The notes under the pieces were generated by a model that did no database searches, had not been told where the DNA came from, and was given only the letters and a program-made list of their open reading frames with translations. A DNA stretch of 64,000 nucleotides from Enterococcus lacertideformus (GTDB lineage: Bacteria; Bacillota; Bacilli; Lactobacillales; Enterococcaceae). Below are positions 48,538 through 57,326 of the stretch, one piece after another. The position numbers and the translations under genes were made by a program. Position 1 is the stretch's first letter; each line of letters starts with the position of its first letter. The stretch lies in the NCBI GenBank assembly GCA_015680865.1, contig JADAKE010000017.1, forward strand, positions 62,001 through 126,000, written 5' to 3'.

Positions 48538-49847
48538 ATGCCCCTAAAAAAAAAACACGTTTACTGGTTCTGTTCACAAGCTTGCTTTTGTGTATCACTT
48601 CTTTTTTACCCTCTCTATCTGTTCATGCGGATGAAGCATTCAAAGTAAATGCAAAAGCTGCGTTTGCCGTTGATGAAAAAAGTGGCAAAATTCTTTATGA
48701 TCAAGATGGTGAAAAAACAATGGGTATCGCCTCTATCACTAAGATTATTGGACTTTATATCGTATTGGAACAGGTAAAAGAAGGGAAGTTATCATGGGAT
48801 GAAAAAGTTCCGATCTCAGACTATACTGAATCGCTAAGTGTTGTTCCTGATCTATCAAATGTCCCTTTACACAAAGAAAATAGTTACACAGTGAAGGAAT
48901 TGTTTGATTCAGCCTTTATCCAATCTGCTAATGCTTCTATCGTTGCCTTAGCAGAAAAGGTTTCGGGTAGTGAGACGAAATTTTTGGAAGTCATGAAAAA
49001 ACAACTAAAAGACTGGGGAATTAATAATGCAACGATTGTCAACGCTTCCGGTCTGAATAATTCTTATCTTGGAGAAAACCGGCCTGAAGGTACCACAGAA
49101 ACAGCAGAAAATCAAATGTCTGCTAAAGACGTCGCCATTGTGGCACGACACTTACTTTTGGATTTTCCTTAAATACTAAAGGTTACTAGCACTACCACTG
49201 AAATGTTTGGTGAGAATACCCAATCACCAGTAGAAATGATTAACTGGAACTGGATGCTTCCAGGTTTCGTAAGCTATAAAGAATGCGTAGATGGCTTAAA
49301 AACTGGAACTACTGAATTTGCTGGCGCCTGTTTTGTGGGAACGATCAATAAAGATGGTCATAGGTTCATTACAGTTGTATTAAATGCAGATGATCATGCC
49401 ACAAATCCAAGTGCTCGCTTCAACGAAACAGCTCGTTTGATGGATTATTGTTATGATAATTGGTCTATTAAAGAATTAGGAAAAGCAAATGCAAGTATTC
49501 CAAGCTTAAAAACAATTGATGTCAAAGATGGAAAAGAAACATCTGTCGCTGTTGCTTTAAAAGATCCAGTAAAAATATGGGTAAAAAATGGCATGGACAC
49601 TGGTAAGTTAATGATCACTCCCACTATTGATAAAAAGATCACCTCAAACAAGCAAGTAACAGCACCTATCAATAAAGGAACTAAAGTTGGTACAGCAACC
49701 ATTACCTTACCTGAAGATAAATTAGGCTATTTAGAAGAAAATAAAGAACCTACTACAGATATCATTACCAATAAAACAGTCGAAAAAGCGAATATTTTTG
49801 TTATTGGTTGGAGACATGTCGCTGATTTTTTCAGTAAAATGTTTTAA
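48538..49847 (+). pseudogene. D-alanyl-D-alanine carboxypeptidase (PBP5/DacA-like), frameshift plus nonsense
   Basis: A serine peptidase (S11) that would trim the fifth D-Ala of peptidoglycan stem peptides outside the membrane. Motifs: SxxK in IASITKI, SxN in IQSANAS, KTG in GLKTGTTEFAG. After ATG 48538 (ribosome-binding site AAGGAGA) a run of ten A puts the signal peptide (TRLLVLFTSLLLCITSFLP) out of frame; eleven would restore it. TAA at 49170-49172 lies in LLLDFP-stop-ILKVTSTTEMF where relatives have Glu. The C-terminal PBP5-type domain and tail (VIGWRHVADFFSKMF) follow. A TTG at 48582 is a poor rescue start. Confidence 0.88.
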
Positions 49848-49886
49848 GCTAGTCAAATAATCATACGACTAAAAATTTAGATCGAT

Positions 49887-49939
49887 AAAATGCGTCACTT
49901 GAGTTAGAATAAATGAGCTAACTTAAGAGGCGCATTTTA
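49887..49939 (+). terminator. terminator after the carboxypeptidase pseudogene
   Basis: AAAATGCGTCACTTGAGTTAG and CTAACTTAAGAGGCGCATTTT pair with a few mismatches around a ten-base loop about 40 bases past the stop. Confidence 0.75.
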
Positions 49940-50156
49940 TGCTATTGTTTACTTCTATTTCTTTTTTACTAAAGTATTACTCATACATTTTAGTTTTTCG
50001 TAACAGCTTTTTTCCAGATATTCCGCTATAATAGTAAAGACTTATAAAACGTTGTTGGCTTTTTACTTCAACAAACCTAGCTATGAGCTATTTGCTTATA
50101 ACAAATATATGCTACATTTATCCATTCTTGTGCACAAAATGAAAGGAGTTAACTCT

Positions 50157-51356
50157 ATGAATTTGACAAGAGACCTTCTTTTTCTGGTACTCTATATTTT
50201 AGGTTTTGCAAGCGTCTTTTATTGGCGGCGCCGTCAAAGTGATCCCGCATTGTTCTTTTATTGTGGGACTTGGACGTTTACGATGATGGTCACGTATTTT
50301 ATTATTTTGGAAGTCTTCTATTCCACCTATTATTTTTTGATTCCCTTATTCTTTTTCAGTATTTTTGCTTATTCCTATTTTACTGAAAAACGCAAATTAT
50401 TGAATGGTGTTTTATATAATCTCTTTTTAATTGTTTTAGGGGGTTATTTACTAAAGTTACTTTTTGAGACACAAAACATTTTTATTGGTGGTTTGATCGC
50501 TTTAATTGCTATTCCTGCCTTCCTTATCTTAATATTCGGTATCTATATACTCATTGTTTTTTTATTTTGGAACAGTTTGGTTGTGCTAAGAAAAGAATCG
50601 CATTCATTAGCCAATCTTTTGACTTTATTGTTAGCTATATTTTTAACCCTATTTATTGTATTTCAAATTTACTTTATTCAGTATTTACCACAGTGGTTCA
50701 ACGTTTTATTTTCAGCAGTTCCTTTTATTTTGATCTATCTCTTTATCGTTTTTTATAATTTCATGACTGTTTCATTCCTTTATCAATTCAATCACCCTAG
50801 ATATAATCAACATTACATTATCGTTTTAGGAGCAGGATTAATAAACGGAGAAAAGGTATCTCCTCTTTTAGCGAAAAGGATCAATAAGGCCATTGCTTTT
50901 TATTGGGCACAAAGTAAAGCAACCTTAAATCCGCCGATTTTGTTGATGTCAGGTGGCCAAGGTAAAGACGAAAAAATACCTGAAGCTATTGCGATGAAAA
51001 AATACGCATTGGCAAAAGGCATTCCTGAAAAAGATATTTTAGTTGAAACCAATTCAAAAACAACTCTTGAAAATATGCAATTTTCTAAAGAAATAATGGA
51101 TCAACAAACCAACGGCCCTTATCGTGCAATTTTCGCTTCAAATAATTACCATATTTTTCGAGCCGGTCTTTATGCCCGACAAGCAAATCTAAAAGCCAAT
51201 GGCATTGGCAGTAAAACAGCCTTTTATTACTTGCCAAATGCTTTTTTACGAGAGTACATTGCGATTTTGGTATTGCATAAAAAACGCCATCTTATCGTTG
51301 GTGGTTTGATCATGTTTTTTGCTGCCTTATTTGCTACTGTAACATTCTTTATTTAA
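50157..51356 (+). CDS. multi-pass membrane protein with DUF218 (YdcF/ElyC/SanA) domain
   Basis: 399 residues: about seven hydrophobic segments in the first 215 residues, then a cytoplasmic or extracytoplasmic DUF218 domain (HYIIVLGAGLINGEKVSPLL, LLMSGGQGKDEKIPEA, ETNSKTTLENM, FASNNYHIFRAGLYAR) and a final membrane helix. The family is linked to envelope polysaccharide or lipid-carrier metabolism, but biochemical function is unclear. ATG 50157-50159 is chosen because AAAGGAG is 8 bases upstream; the frame is open for 35 more codons 5' with no such site. Intact. Confidence 0.85.
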   Translation: MNLTRDLLFLVLYILGFASVFYWRRRQSDPALFFYCGTWTFTMMVTYFIILEVFYSTYYFLIPLFFFSIFAYSYFTEKRKLLNGVLYNLFLIVLGGYLLKLLFETQNIFIGGLIALIAIPAFLILIFGIYILIVFLFWNSLVVLRKESHSLANLLTLLLAIFLTLFIVFQIYFIQYLPQWFNVLFSAVPFILIYLFIVFYNFMTVSFLYQFNHPRYNQHYIIVLGAGLINGEKVSPLLAKRINKAIAFYWAQSKATLNPPILLMSGGQGKDEKIPEAIAMKKYALAKGIPEKDILVETNSKTTLENMQFSKEIMDQQTNGPYRAIFASNNYHIFRAGLYARQANLKANGIGSKTAFYYLPNAFLREYIAILVLHKKRHLIVGGLIMFFAALFATVTFFI

Positions 51357-51534
51357 AAAAATTATTGTTTTTATGTAATCAATTGTGAACATAAGTGCAG
51401 AAGAAACAAACAGGAATATCCGAAATTTAACTCACAAAATTTCAGGATATCCCGGTTTATTTTTGCTAAATGATTTCGTTAATCACTAGCTACTAATTCA
51501 GTTTGGTGATTAAAATTTGATTTACAGCAATTTA

Positions 51535-52812
51535 TTAGTCATTATTACTTGTTTTTTTCCATGATTTTTTCTCCATAATTGGCAAGAATAGAATTCCTTT
51601 TTTGACTTCAACTTTTTGAGCTGAATAGATGCCACTATTCCCAGAACACATAAAACTAACAAGGCAGATCATAAAGAAATAACTTGATGCTTGTCCTCCA
51701 AACAATTCAATGCCCATAATAAAACAAGCAATAGGTGTGTTTGTTGCTCCAGAAAAGACTCCAATAAAACCAAGCCCAGCGAGAAAAGGAATCGAAACAT
51801 GTAAAAACGGCGCTAATGCTGCACCTAAAGTAGCGCCAATTTCAAATAACGGCGTTACCTCGCCTCCTTGGTAACCAGCGCCTAGAGACAAAATCGTAAA
51901 TCCTAACTTGCCGATAAAATCATAAAAACGAGTCGTTCCATTAAAGGCATCTGCTAATAAAGGCAAGCTTAGCCCCAGATATCTTTGTGTCTGCAAAATA
52001 ATTGCTAAAGATACTACAATGGCCCCACCAATAAAATTTCGCCATACAGGGTTTGGCATTCTTTTCCCATACCAAGCTTTTAAAAATACAATTGAACGAC
52101 TAAATACCCAGCCGATGATACCAAATATCATCCCTGCAATTAATAATTTTAAGAAAAGAGAAAAATCCCAACTTGGAATATTTCCCATTTGATAATGGGT
52201 GTGTTTGATACCGAAACTTTCAGTTACAAAATTGGCAAAGAGGGCTGCAAAAAAACTTGGAAAAATCGCCTCTGTTCTGACTTTTCCAATCGCTAAAACT
52301 TCTAACCCAAATAGTGTTCCAGCCAGTGGTGTACCAAACACTGAACTAAAGCCTGCACTAATACCACTAATGATCAGTAATTCTCGTTCTACTTTATTTA
52401 ATCGGAGAAGACGAGCAAAATTTTCTGCTAATGCGCCCCCCATTTGAACCGCAGTTCCTTCACGTCCCACAGAGCCTCCGAATAAATGAGTAGTAATAGT
52501 TCCAAACAAAGTTAAAGGAATCAAACGTAAAGGAATTTTTTCCTCTCCTCCATTGCCCTGATCAATTACTAAATCATTTCCTCTAGCAGAATTTTTCCCG
52601 TAAGAATGGTATAAAAAAGCAAAAATACCACCACTCAAAGGTAAAAATGACAAAAGCCAAGGATTTTCAAGCCGTACATTCGTTACTAAGGTCAAGCTAT
52701 TTAGAAAAAACGCCGATAAACTCCCCATCAAAATTCCTAAAACCAAAGTAATCAATATCCACTTGATCATATACACAATAACCATTATCGGATCAGGTAA
52801 ATGATTTTCCAT
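51535..52812 (-). CDS. CLC-family fluoride/proton antiporter (CLC-F, EriC-F)
   Basis: A 425-residue membrane protein exporting fluoride. The gating-glutamate motif reads GSVGREGTAVQMG: GREGT rather than the GREGP of chloride CLCs is the CLC-F hallmark. Further CLC blocks are SAGFSSVFGTPLAGTLFGLEV and GAGYQGGEVTPLFEIGA. ATG 52810-52812 follows GGGAGG at good spacing; the TTG at 52827 lies within that site. A fluoride riboswitch with terminator directly upstream confirms the substrate. Intact. Confidence 0.93.
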   Translation of the reverse strand: MENHLPDPIMVIVYMIKWILITLVLGILMGSLSAFFLNSLTLVTNVRLENPWLLSFLPLSGGIFAFLYHSYGKNSARGNDLVIDQGNGGEEKIPLRLIPLTLFGTITTHLFGGSVGREGTAVQMGGALAENFARLLRLNKVERELLIISGISAGFSSVFGTPLAGTLFGLEVLAIGKVRTEAIFPSFFAALFANFVTESFGIKHTHYQMGNIPSWDFSLFLKLLIAGMIFGIIGWVFSRSIVFLKAWYGKRMPNPVWRNFIGGAIVVSLAIILQTQRYLGLSLPLLADAFNGTTRFYDFIGKLGFTILSLGAGYQGGEVTPLFEIGATLGAALAPFLHVSIPFLAGLGFIGVFSGATNTPIACFIMGIELFGGQASSYFFMICLVSFMCSGNSGIYSAQKVEVKKGILFLPIMEKKSWKKTSNND

Positions 52813-52824
52813 AATATTTCCTCC

Positions 52825-52922
52825 CAAAAAAACGCCTACTAAAAAAAGGGTAGCCCCAATTTTTAGTAGGCTTCATTAGTTATCTTAAGATTAACGTTTA
52901 AAGGCGAACACCATCGCCTATT
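52825..52922 (-). ncRNA. fluoride riboswitch (crcB motif) with transcription terminator
   Basis: On the minus strand the aptamer begins with stem GGCGATGGTGTTCGCC (52903-52918), followed by AAACGTTA / TAAC hairpin and CTAATGAAGCCTACT, matching the conserved fluoride-aptamer core. The 3' segment GCCTACTAAAAA is also the 5' arm of a terminator (52834-52871; partner TTTTTAGTAGGC) followed by GTTTTTTT. Fluoride binding would hold the aptamer and prevent termination, switching on the CLC-F gene 13 bases further on. Confidence 0.93.
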
Positions 52923-52969
52923 TACTTTATCACCTAAAATAGCACATTATTGTGAAAAACACAATGAAA

Positions 52970-53620
52970 TTATCTTTCTTTTTTTACAAGCTCAGTAAAC
53001 TTATAAAAGGGAGCTAATTGGACTAATTGATGATTGCAATACTCGCTGTCATGGCATATATAATTCCCTCTTTTTGTATATGTTCCATCAAAATTAGATT
53101 TAGTTGTCGCTAAAAAAAGTGAAACATTTGAAGTCTTCTTACAGATTGTACAAATCCCTTTGGTAATTGTAGGAGACAATGTTCCACTAATTCCCCTTAA
53201 TTTATTTTGTTCATCATAATAAATAATAAATTTTTTCTGGCTACCGGAGTCATTCCATCCGATATAAGTGAATGTCCTCAAATCTAAGTGGTTCCAATCA
53301 GGATATTTTAATTTTTTCACTTTTCGGAATAGTTTATCGATTTGCACTTTTGTTGGTTGTTCAAACGGAACAACTGCTTCTTTTAACTCATCTAATAGAC
53401 GTTCTGCTTTTTCTTTTTTTAAAGAAGAATCCAAAACATTTTCTAAGAAAAGATGGATGGATTGTGAGGGATGAGCAAATAGCTTATTTATTTTCTCTGC
53501 TGTCAATGCTTGCACCGTTTCTACTATCTTTGGATCATTTACTGAATGATAAACGGATAATAAATGTTCTACTTCTCGTTTCATAAAATAAAATTGATAA
53601 GGTTTGATTGTTTTTTCCAT
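52970..53620 (-). CDS. EF-G-binding protein of the FusB/FusC (FBP) family
   Basis: A 216-residue cytoplasmic protein. FusB-type proteins bind EF-G and release it from ribosomes stalled by fusidic acid. The N-terminal helical domain (about 1-80) opens EKTIKPYQFYFMKREVEHLL; the C-terminal domain has YPDWNHLDLRTFTYIGWND and a zinc site, CTICKKTS about residue 157 plus later Cys in YICHDSEYCNHQ. Ribosome-binding site AAAGGA. A short leader ORF and exclusive hairpins precede it. As with chromosomal FBPs in Listeria and enterococci, low-level tolerance is plausible. Confidence 0.88.
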   Translation of the reverse strand: MEKTIKPYQFYFMKREVEHLLSVYHSVNDPKIVETVQALTAEKINKLFAHPSQSIHLFLENVLDSSLKKEKAERLLDELKEAVVPFEQPTKVQIDKLFRKVKKLKYPDWNHLDLRTFTYIGWNDSGSQKKFIIYYDEQNKLRGISGTLSPTITKGICTICKKTSNVSLFLATTKSNFDGTYTKRGNYICHDSEYCNHQLVQLAPFYKFTELVKKER

Positions 53621-53745
53621 GACTTTGCGTCCTTTCTTCTTTTAAGTGAACGTACTTTGAAGAAAAGAGCTTCAACAAAGTACCTTAGTTAAAGACTTTC
53701 CACTCTTTTAAATAAGATCCATATGGCATCTTATCATCACCTCCT
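53621..53745 (-). promoter_or_regulatory. candidate leader-peptide attenuator of the FusB-like gene
   Basis: AAGGAGGTGAT, a perfect anti-SD match, precedes a 14-codon ORF (53685-53729). Right after its stop GTACTTTG can pair with CAAAGTAC across a loop. The segment TCTTTTCTTC, overlapping that second arm, can instead pair with GAAGAAAGGA (one G-U), which covers the Shine-Dalgarno of the FusB-like gene. The two stems exclude one another. Staphylococcal fusB is reported to be translationally attenuated, so this is a plausible parallel; the direction of switching is inferred. Confidence 0.6.
53685..53729 (-). CDS. 14-residue putative leader peptide MPYGSYLKEWKVFN
   Basis: A tiny ORF with the strongest Shine-Dalgarno of its neighbourhood (AAGGAGGTGAT, six bases before ATG). 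It ends 65 bases before the FusB-like start and directly precedes alternative hairpins involving that gene's ribosome-binding site. It has no similarity I recognise. A role as a ribosome-stalling leader is inferred from layout only. Confidence 0.55.
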   Translation of the reverse strand: MPYGSYLKEWKVFN

Positions 53746-53885
53746 TTATTTTTGTACCGAACTTAACTTACTCATGATACAAAGTAAACAGTAAAAATAA
53801 TGAACCATCAAACATCAAAAAAAAACTGGGAAATTTTGTGAAATTTCCCAAGAAGAGATCTTAATCAATTATTTTAATCAGATTA

Positions 53886-54389
53886 TTAAACGGATTGTTC
53901 TTTACCAAAATATCGTTGCCATCTTTGTTTCATGGAAGCAGTCATTGGTTGTGCAGCCTCCTTGACCGCACAATACTTATCAACAAAAGTAACGATATAA
54001 CTTTCTTTATATTTAGGTGGAGCTATCGTCGCTCCCCACATGTGCTTCAAAATGATATCGCGCTCTAAATCAGAAAGCTCCGTAATCTTTTCTGCATTTT
54101 TGACAGCAATCCTAGGATGAATATACGCATGTGTACCCTCATCAAACTTGGTCGTACGCCAATCGTAGTAGAAAAGATCATGCAAAAGTCCAGCACGAGC
54201 AGTTGCTTTCGCATTACCGCCCCATTTTTTAGCTAATTTATAACTATAATATGAAACACTTACTGAGTGTTCCAAACGAGTCGAATGGACATGCTGCGTA
54301 TAATTTGCTAGTTTCTTAACTGCATCTGTTTCCAATAGATCTTCTACATAAGACATATATTCTTCGTCTTCACGCCATTTTTCTGTCAT
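53886..54389 (-). CDS. HD-domain hydrolase
   Basis: A 167-residue cytoplasmic metal-dependent phosphohydrolase. The HD signature is spread over RLEHSVSVSYYSYKLA (His), AGLLHDLFYYDWR (His-Asp) and a distal Asp in IVTFVDKYCAV. The substrate, perhaps a nucleotide, is unknown. Same strand as the FusB-like and SpoU genes; the preceding gap of about 120 bases suggests its own promoter or loose coupling. The ribosome-binding site (GGTGG) is somewhat distant. Intact. Confidence 0.83.
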   Translation of the reverse strand: MTEKWREDEEYMSYVEDLLETDAVKKLANYTQHVHSTRLEHSVSVSYYSYKLAKKWGGNAKATARAGLLHDLFYYDWRTTKFDEGTHAYIHPRIAVKNAEKITELSDLERDIILKHMWGATIAPPKYKESYIVTFVDKYCAVKEAAQPMTASMKQRWQRYFGKEQSV

Positions 54390-54512
54390 AATTATTGATC
54401 TGCCACCTTTTTAAATTTCGTTCTCTTTTGAAATTGAACCTAGTATACCACTAGCATTCTGATTATTCTAGTGAGGCTATAGCAAAATGCAAAAAGCTTA
54501 AATGTTCCTTAA

Positions 54513-55277
54513 TCATAAGGAGAAATGGTAAAGTACGATACCTGCTGCCACTCCTACATTTAATGATTCAACATTTCCAGGAATCGGTATATAAATATTT
54601 TGGTCCGTTAATGATAGAATCTCAGAACGTACCCCCTGTCCTTCATTTCCCATCACGACCGCATAATTCTTTGGTACGTTCACCGTACTTAACGAAATTG
54701 CTTCTTCATTTAATTCAGTGCCATAAGTTGCAAACCCTTGTTTTTTCAACATGGGAATCAACAGCTCAAGGTCTGCTTGGATAATTGGGAGATGATAGTT
54801 GCTCCCCTGCATACTTCTTAATACTTTCGTACTATAGATATCAGCAGAACCTTTACCAAGAACTACACCAGATAAACCAAAAGCGTCGGCTGTGCGAATC
54901 ATTGTGCCTACATTTCCAGGATCTTGGACATTGTCAAGTAACAGCCAGCCACCAGTAAATGGTGGCACCTTTGTCTGCTTCTCATGTATGACTGCCAAGA
55001 TACCTTGTGGGGTCGGCAAGTCCGAGACTACAGACATGACTTCATTAGTTACTAATACCAAAGAAATCTCTTGATGTTGATCAAGCCAAGAAGCCCATTC
55101 CTCTAATCCTTTTTGTGTAATTAAGATCTCCTTTACTTTTGCATTCGCTGCAACAGCCTCTTCAATTAAGTGAAAACCTTTAAGTAGGTATTCCCCTTTT
55201 TCTTCTCGGTATTTTTTTTTATGTAGTTTTTTTAATTCTTTGATCCTTGGATTTTTTGCTGATTGGATTTCTTTCAC
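54513..55277 (-). CDS. TrmH/SpoU-family RNA 2'-O-methyltransferase
   Basis: A 254-residue SPOUT methyltransferase acting on rRNA or tRNA with SAM (YsgA/RlmB-like). N-terminal substrate-binding domain (IQSAKNPRIKELKKLHKKKY to about 95), then the knot domain with LLDNVQDPGNVGTMIRTADA (motif 1), VMGNEGQGVRSE (motif 2) and IPIPGNVESLNVGVAAGIVL (motif 3). The start is GTG 55275-55277, six bases after GAGGTG; the upstream GTG (55286) overlaps that site. Divergent from acyP with a 107-bp shared promoter region. Confidence 0.9.
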   Translation of the reverse strand: MKEIQSAKNPRIKELKKLHKKKYREEKGEYLLKGFHLIEEAVAANAKVKEILITQKGLEEWASWLDQHQEISLVLVTNEVMSVVSDLPTPQGILAVIHEKQTKVPPFTGGWLLLDNVQDPGNVGTMIRTADAFGLSGVVLGKGSADIYSTKVLRSMQGSNYHLPIIQADLELLIPMLKKQGFATYGTELNEEAISLSTVNVPKNYAVVMGNEGQGVRSEILSLTDQNIYIPIPGNVESLNVGVAAGIVLYHFSL

Positions 55278-55384
55278 ATTTTTCACCTCACTTAATTATA
55301 GCATGGATTAGTTCCTTGAACTTGTTTCAATACAAAAAAATCGGTATCATTAATTTAAAAATAAAGGAAAGATTGGTGATTACG

Positions 55385-55660
55385 ATGAATAAGGTTAAAA
55401 TGAATGTTCAAGGACGTGTACAAGGTGTCGGCTTTCGTTATATGACAAAAATCGTTGCTGACCAACTCGGTGTCACAGGTACTGTTAAAAATGAAGAAGA
55501 TGGCTCTGTCACAATCGAAGCTGCTGGGGATGCCGAAACAATCAAAAAATTTATTGCAGAAGTAAAAAAATCCCCAAGTCCTAGTGGTCGGGTCCAGTAT
55601 GTCGATTTACAGGAAAATCCAATGATGGAAGAAAGAAAAAAATTCGATATCATTGGTTAA
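55385..55660 (+). CDS. acyP: acylphosphatase
   Basis: A 91-residue enzyme hydrolysing acyl phosphates. The catalytic Arg is in GRVQGVGFRYMTK and the catalytic Asn in TGTVKNEEDGSVTIEA. The ATG at 55385 follows GGTGAT at short spacing. It is divergent from the SpoU gene, the usual enterococcal and bacillar arrangement, and precedes yidC in the same direction by 386 bp. That gap (55661-56046) is AT-rich and holds the yidC promoter but no gene. Confidence 0.95.
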   Translation: MNKVKMNVQGRVQGVGFRYMTKIVADQLGVTGTVKNEEDGSVTIEAAGDAETIKKFIAEVKKSPSPSGRVQYVDLQENPMMEERKKFDIIG

Positions 55661-56046
55661 TTATTTGTCTCACAGAAAAAGAAAAATTCGAGCCCATTCA
55701 TTCGAACAGATAACTAATAAAAGGGATGTGGTCAAAGTTATCTCTACACTTCAAAAAACATTTTAAGCTGTAGAGGTTTATCTTATCTTCTTTTTTCTCA
55801 TCTAGTTTTATTTATTTTTTATAATTGCTAATCAATGAAAACTTAATTAATAAAGTTATGTTTTTACTACATTAATTTAAACCTTTATCATTTACTTAGT
55901 GCTTTTTTAATAACTATAAATGATCGCTTGCTTTTTCAAGCTTACTCTTCATGATTTATATAAATTTTCTATGAAGTAGATTGAATTATGAACGCTTTTT
56001 TAGTATAGTTAATTTTGTGTAAAAATTATAATAGAGGAAGTATTTT

Positions 56047-56979
56047 ATGAATAAATGGAAAAATTGGTTATTGGGTTCTAGTCTTGTCACAATCACGCTT
56101 TTCTTATCTGGTTGTGTACGCTTAGATTCAAATGGTAATCCTGATACATCAGGATTCGTGTACCGAATACTCGTCCATCCAATGGGACAAGCGATTACAT
56201 ATTTAGTGGAGAACTTCAACTGGTCTTATGGTTGGGCTGTTATTTTGATGACAGTCATTGTTCGTATCATTATTTTGCCATTAGGTATTAGTCAATCAAA
56301 AAAAACAATGATTCAATCAGAAAAAATGCAAGCATTAAAACCACAAGTCGAAGCAGCACAACAAAAATTAAAAACTGCAATAACTCGTGAAGAACAAATG
56401 GCTGCTCAAGCGCAGATGCAACAAGTCTATCGTGAAAATGGATTAAGCATGACAGGCGGTATCGGCTGTTTACCTTTACTGATCCAGATGCCTATATTTT
56501 CAGCTCTTTATTTTACAGCTCGTTATACAGAAGGTATCCGTGAATCATCCTTTTATGGTATCGACCTTGGAAATCCTAGTTTTGTTTTAGTGGCAATTGC
56601 AGGTATTGCCTACTTGCTTCAAGGATATATCTCTACGATTGGTATTCCTGAAGAACAAAAGAAAACGATGCGCACAATGTTGATCGTCTCTCCAGCGATG
56701 ATCGTCTTCATGTCCATCAGCGCGCCAGCTGGTGTCACACTTTACTGGGTGGTCGGTGGCATCTTTAGTTGCTTACAAACATTTATTACAAATGTAATTA
56801 TGAAGCCAAAACTAAAAGCACAAGTAGCAGAAGAGCTAAAACAAAATCCACCAAAACAAGTAGTGACACCTAGAAAAGATGTAACTCCTGCTGAAAGTGA
56901 AAAAGAATCACAGAAACAAGTACAAGCACCAAAGAAACAAAACGCGCGAAATGCAGGTAAACAACAAAAACGTAAATAA
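56047..56979 (+). CDS. yidC: membrane protein insertase YidC (OxaA/SpoIIIJ type)
   Basis: A 310-residue lipoprotein insertase that helps fold membrane proteins. Signal peptide with lipobox LSGC (Cys23), five membrane segments, and the cytoplasmic loop with QMQQVYRENG; hallmarks GIGCLPLLIQMPIFSALYF and GVTLYWVVGGIFSCLQTF are present. The conserved positively charged Arg is in MTVIVRIIILPLG. It ends in a long basic tail (KKQNARNAGKQQKRK) as in ribosome-binding YidC2 types. GAGGAAG precedes the ATG. Intact. Confidence 0.95.
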   Translation: MNKWKNWLLGSSLVTITLFLSGCVRLDSNGNPDTSGFVYRILVHPMGQAITYLVENFNWSYGWAVILMTVIVRIIILPLGISQSKKTMIQSEKMQALKPQVEAAQQKLKTAITREEQMAAQAQMQQVYRENGLSMTGGIGCLPLLIQMPIFSALYFTARYTEGIRESSFYGIDLGNPSFVLVAIAGIAYLLQGYISTIGIPEEQKKTMRTMLIVSPAMIVFMSISAPAGVTLYWVVGGIFSCLQTFITNVIMKPKLKAQVAEELKQNPPKQVVTPRKDVTPAESEKESQKQVQAPKKQNARNAGKQQKRK

Positions 56980-57009
56980 AAAAACACTAGTCCACATGTA
57001 GGAAATGAA

Positions 57010-57100
57010 TAGACTAGGACATAAATCTAAATTAAAACCGAAAAATCTAAAAAATAGGAAAAACTATTTTTTAGATTTTTCGGTTTATTGTGTCTAACGT
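57010..57100. repeat. AGGACATAAATC palindromic element and terminator after yidC
   Basis: AAACCGAAAAATCTAAAAAA/TAG (57035-57057) pairs perfectly over 23 bp with 57064-57086 around a six-base loop. The flanks CTAGGACATAAATCTAA and ATTGTGTCTAAC extend the symmetry outward. The same ACTAGGACATAAATCTAA word lies after phoR at 15.94 kb. It sits 55 bases after yidC and probably ends transcription in one or both directions. The rest of the 347-bp gap has no gene. Confidence 0.7.
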
Positions 57101-57326
57101 TTCTCATAGCATTTTATTCTTGCTTCAACCTGTAAAAATTAAGCGCTTTGCTATTGGAAAGTACCTACCTACTTAGGGATAGGAGTTGCACTATTAAAAA
57201 CTTCTTAGTCTTTCTTTTTACTAAAAAATAGGCCCTATTTTCAACGGTCACTCGCTCTATTAAAAATAACCTATAACTAATTCCTTCTAAAATCTTAGTT
57301 ATAAGGAGTGAAAAAGTATTTCTTAA

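Noticed and set aside
51535..52812. Chloride channel annotation for the CLC protein
   Set aside because: The GREGT motif and the upstream fluoride riboswitch point to fluoride export.
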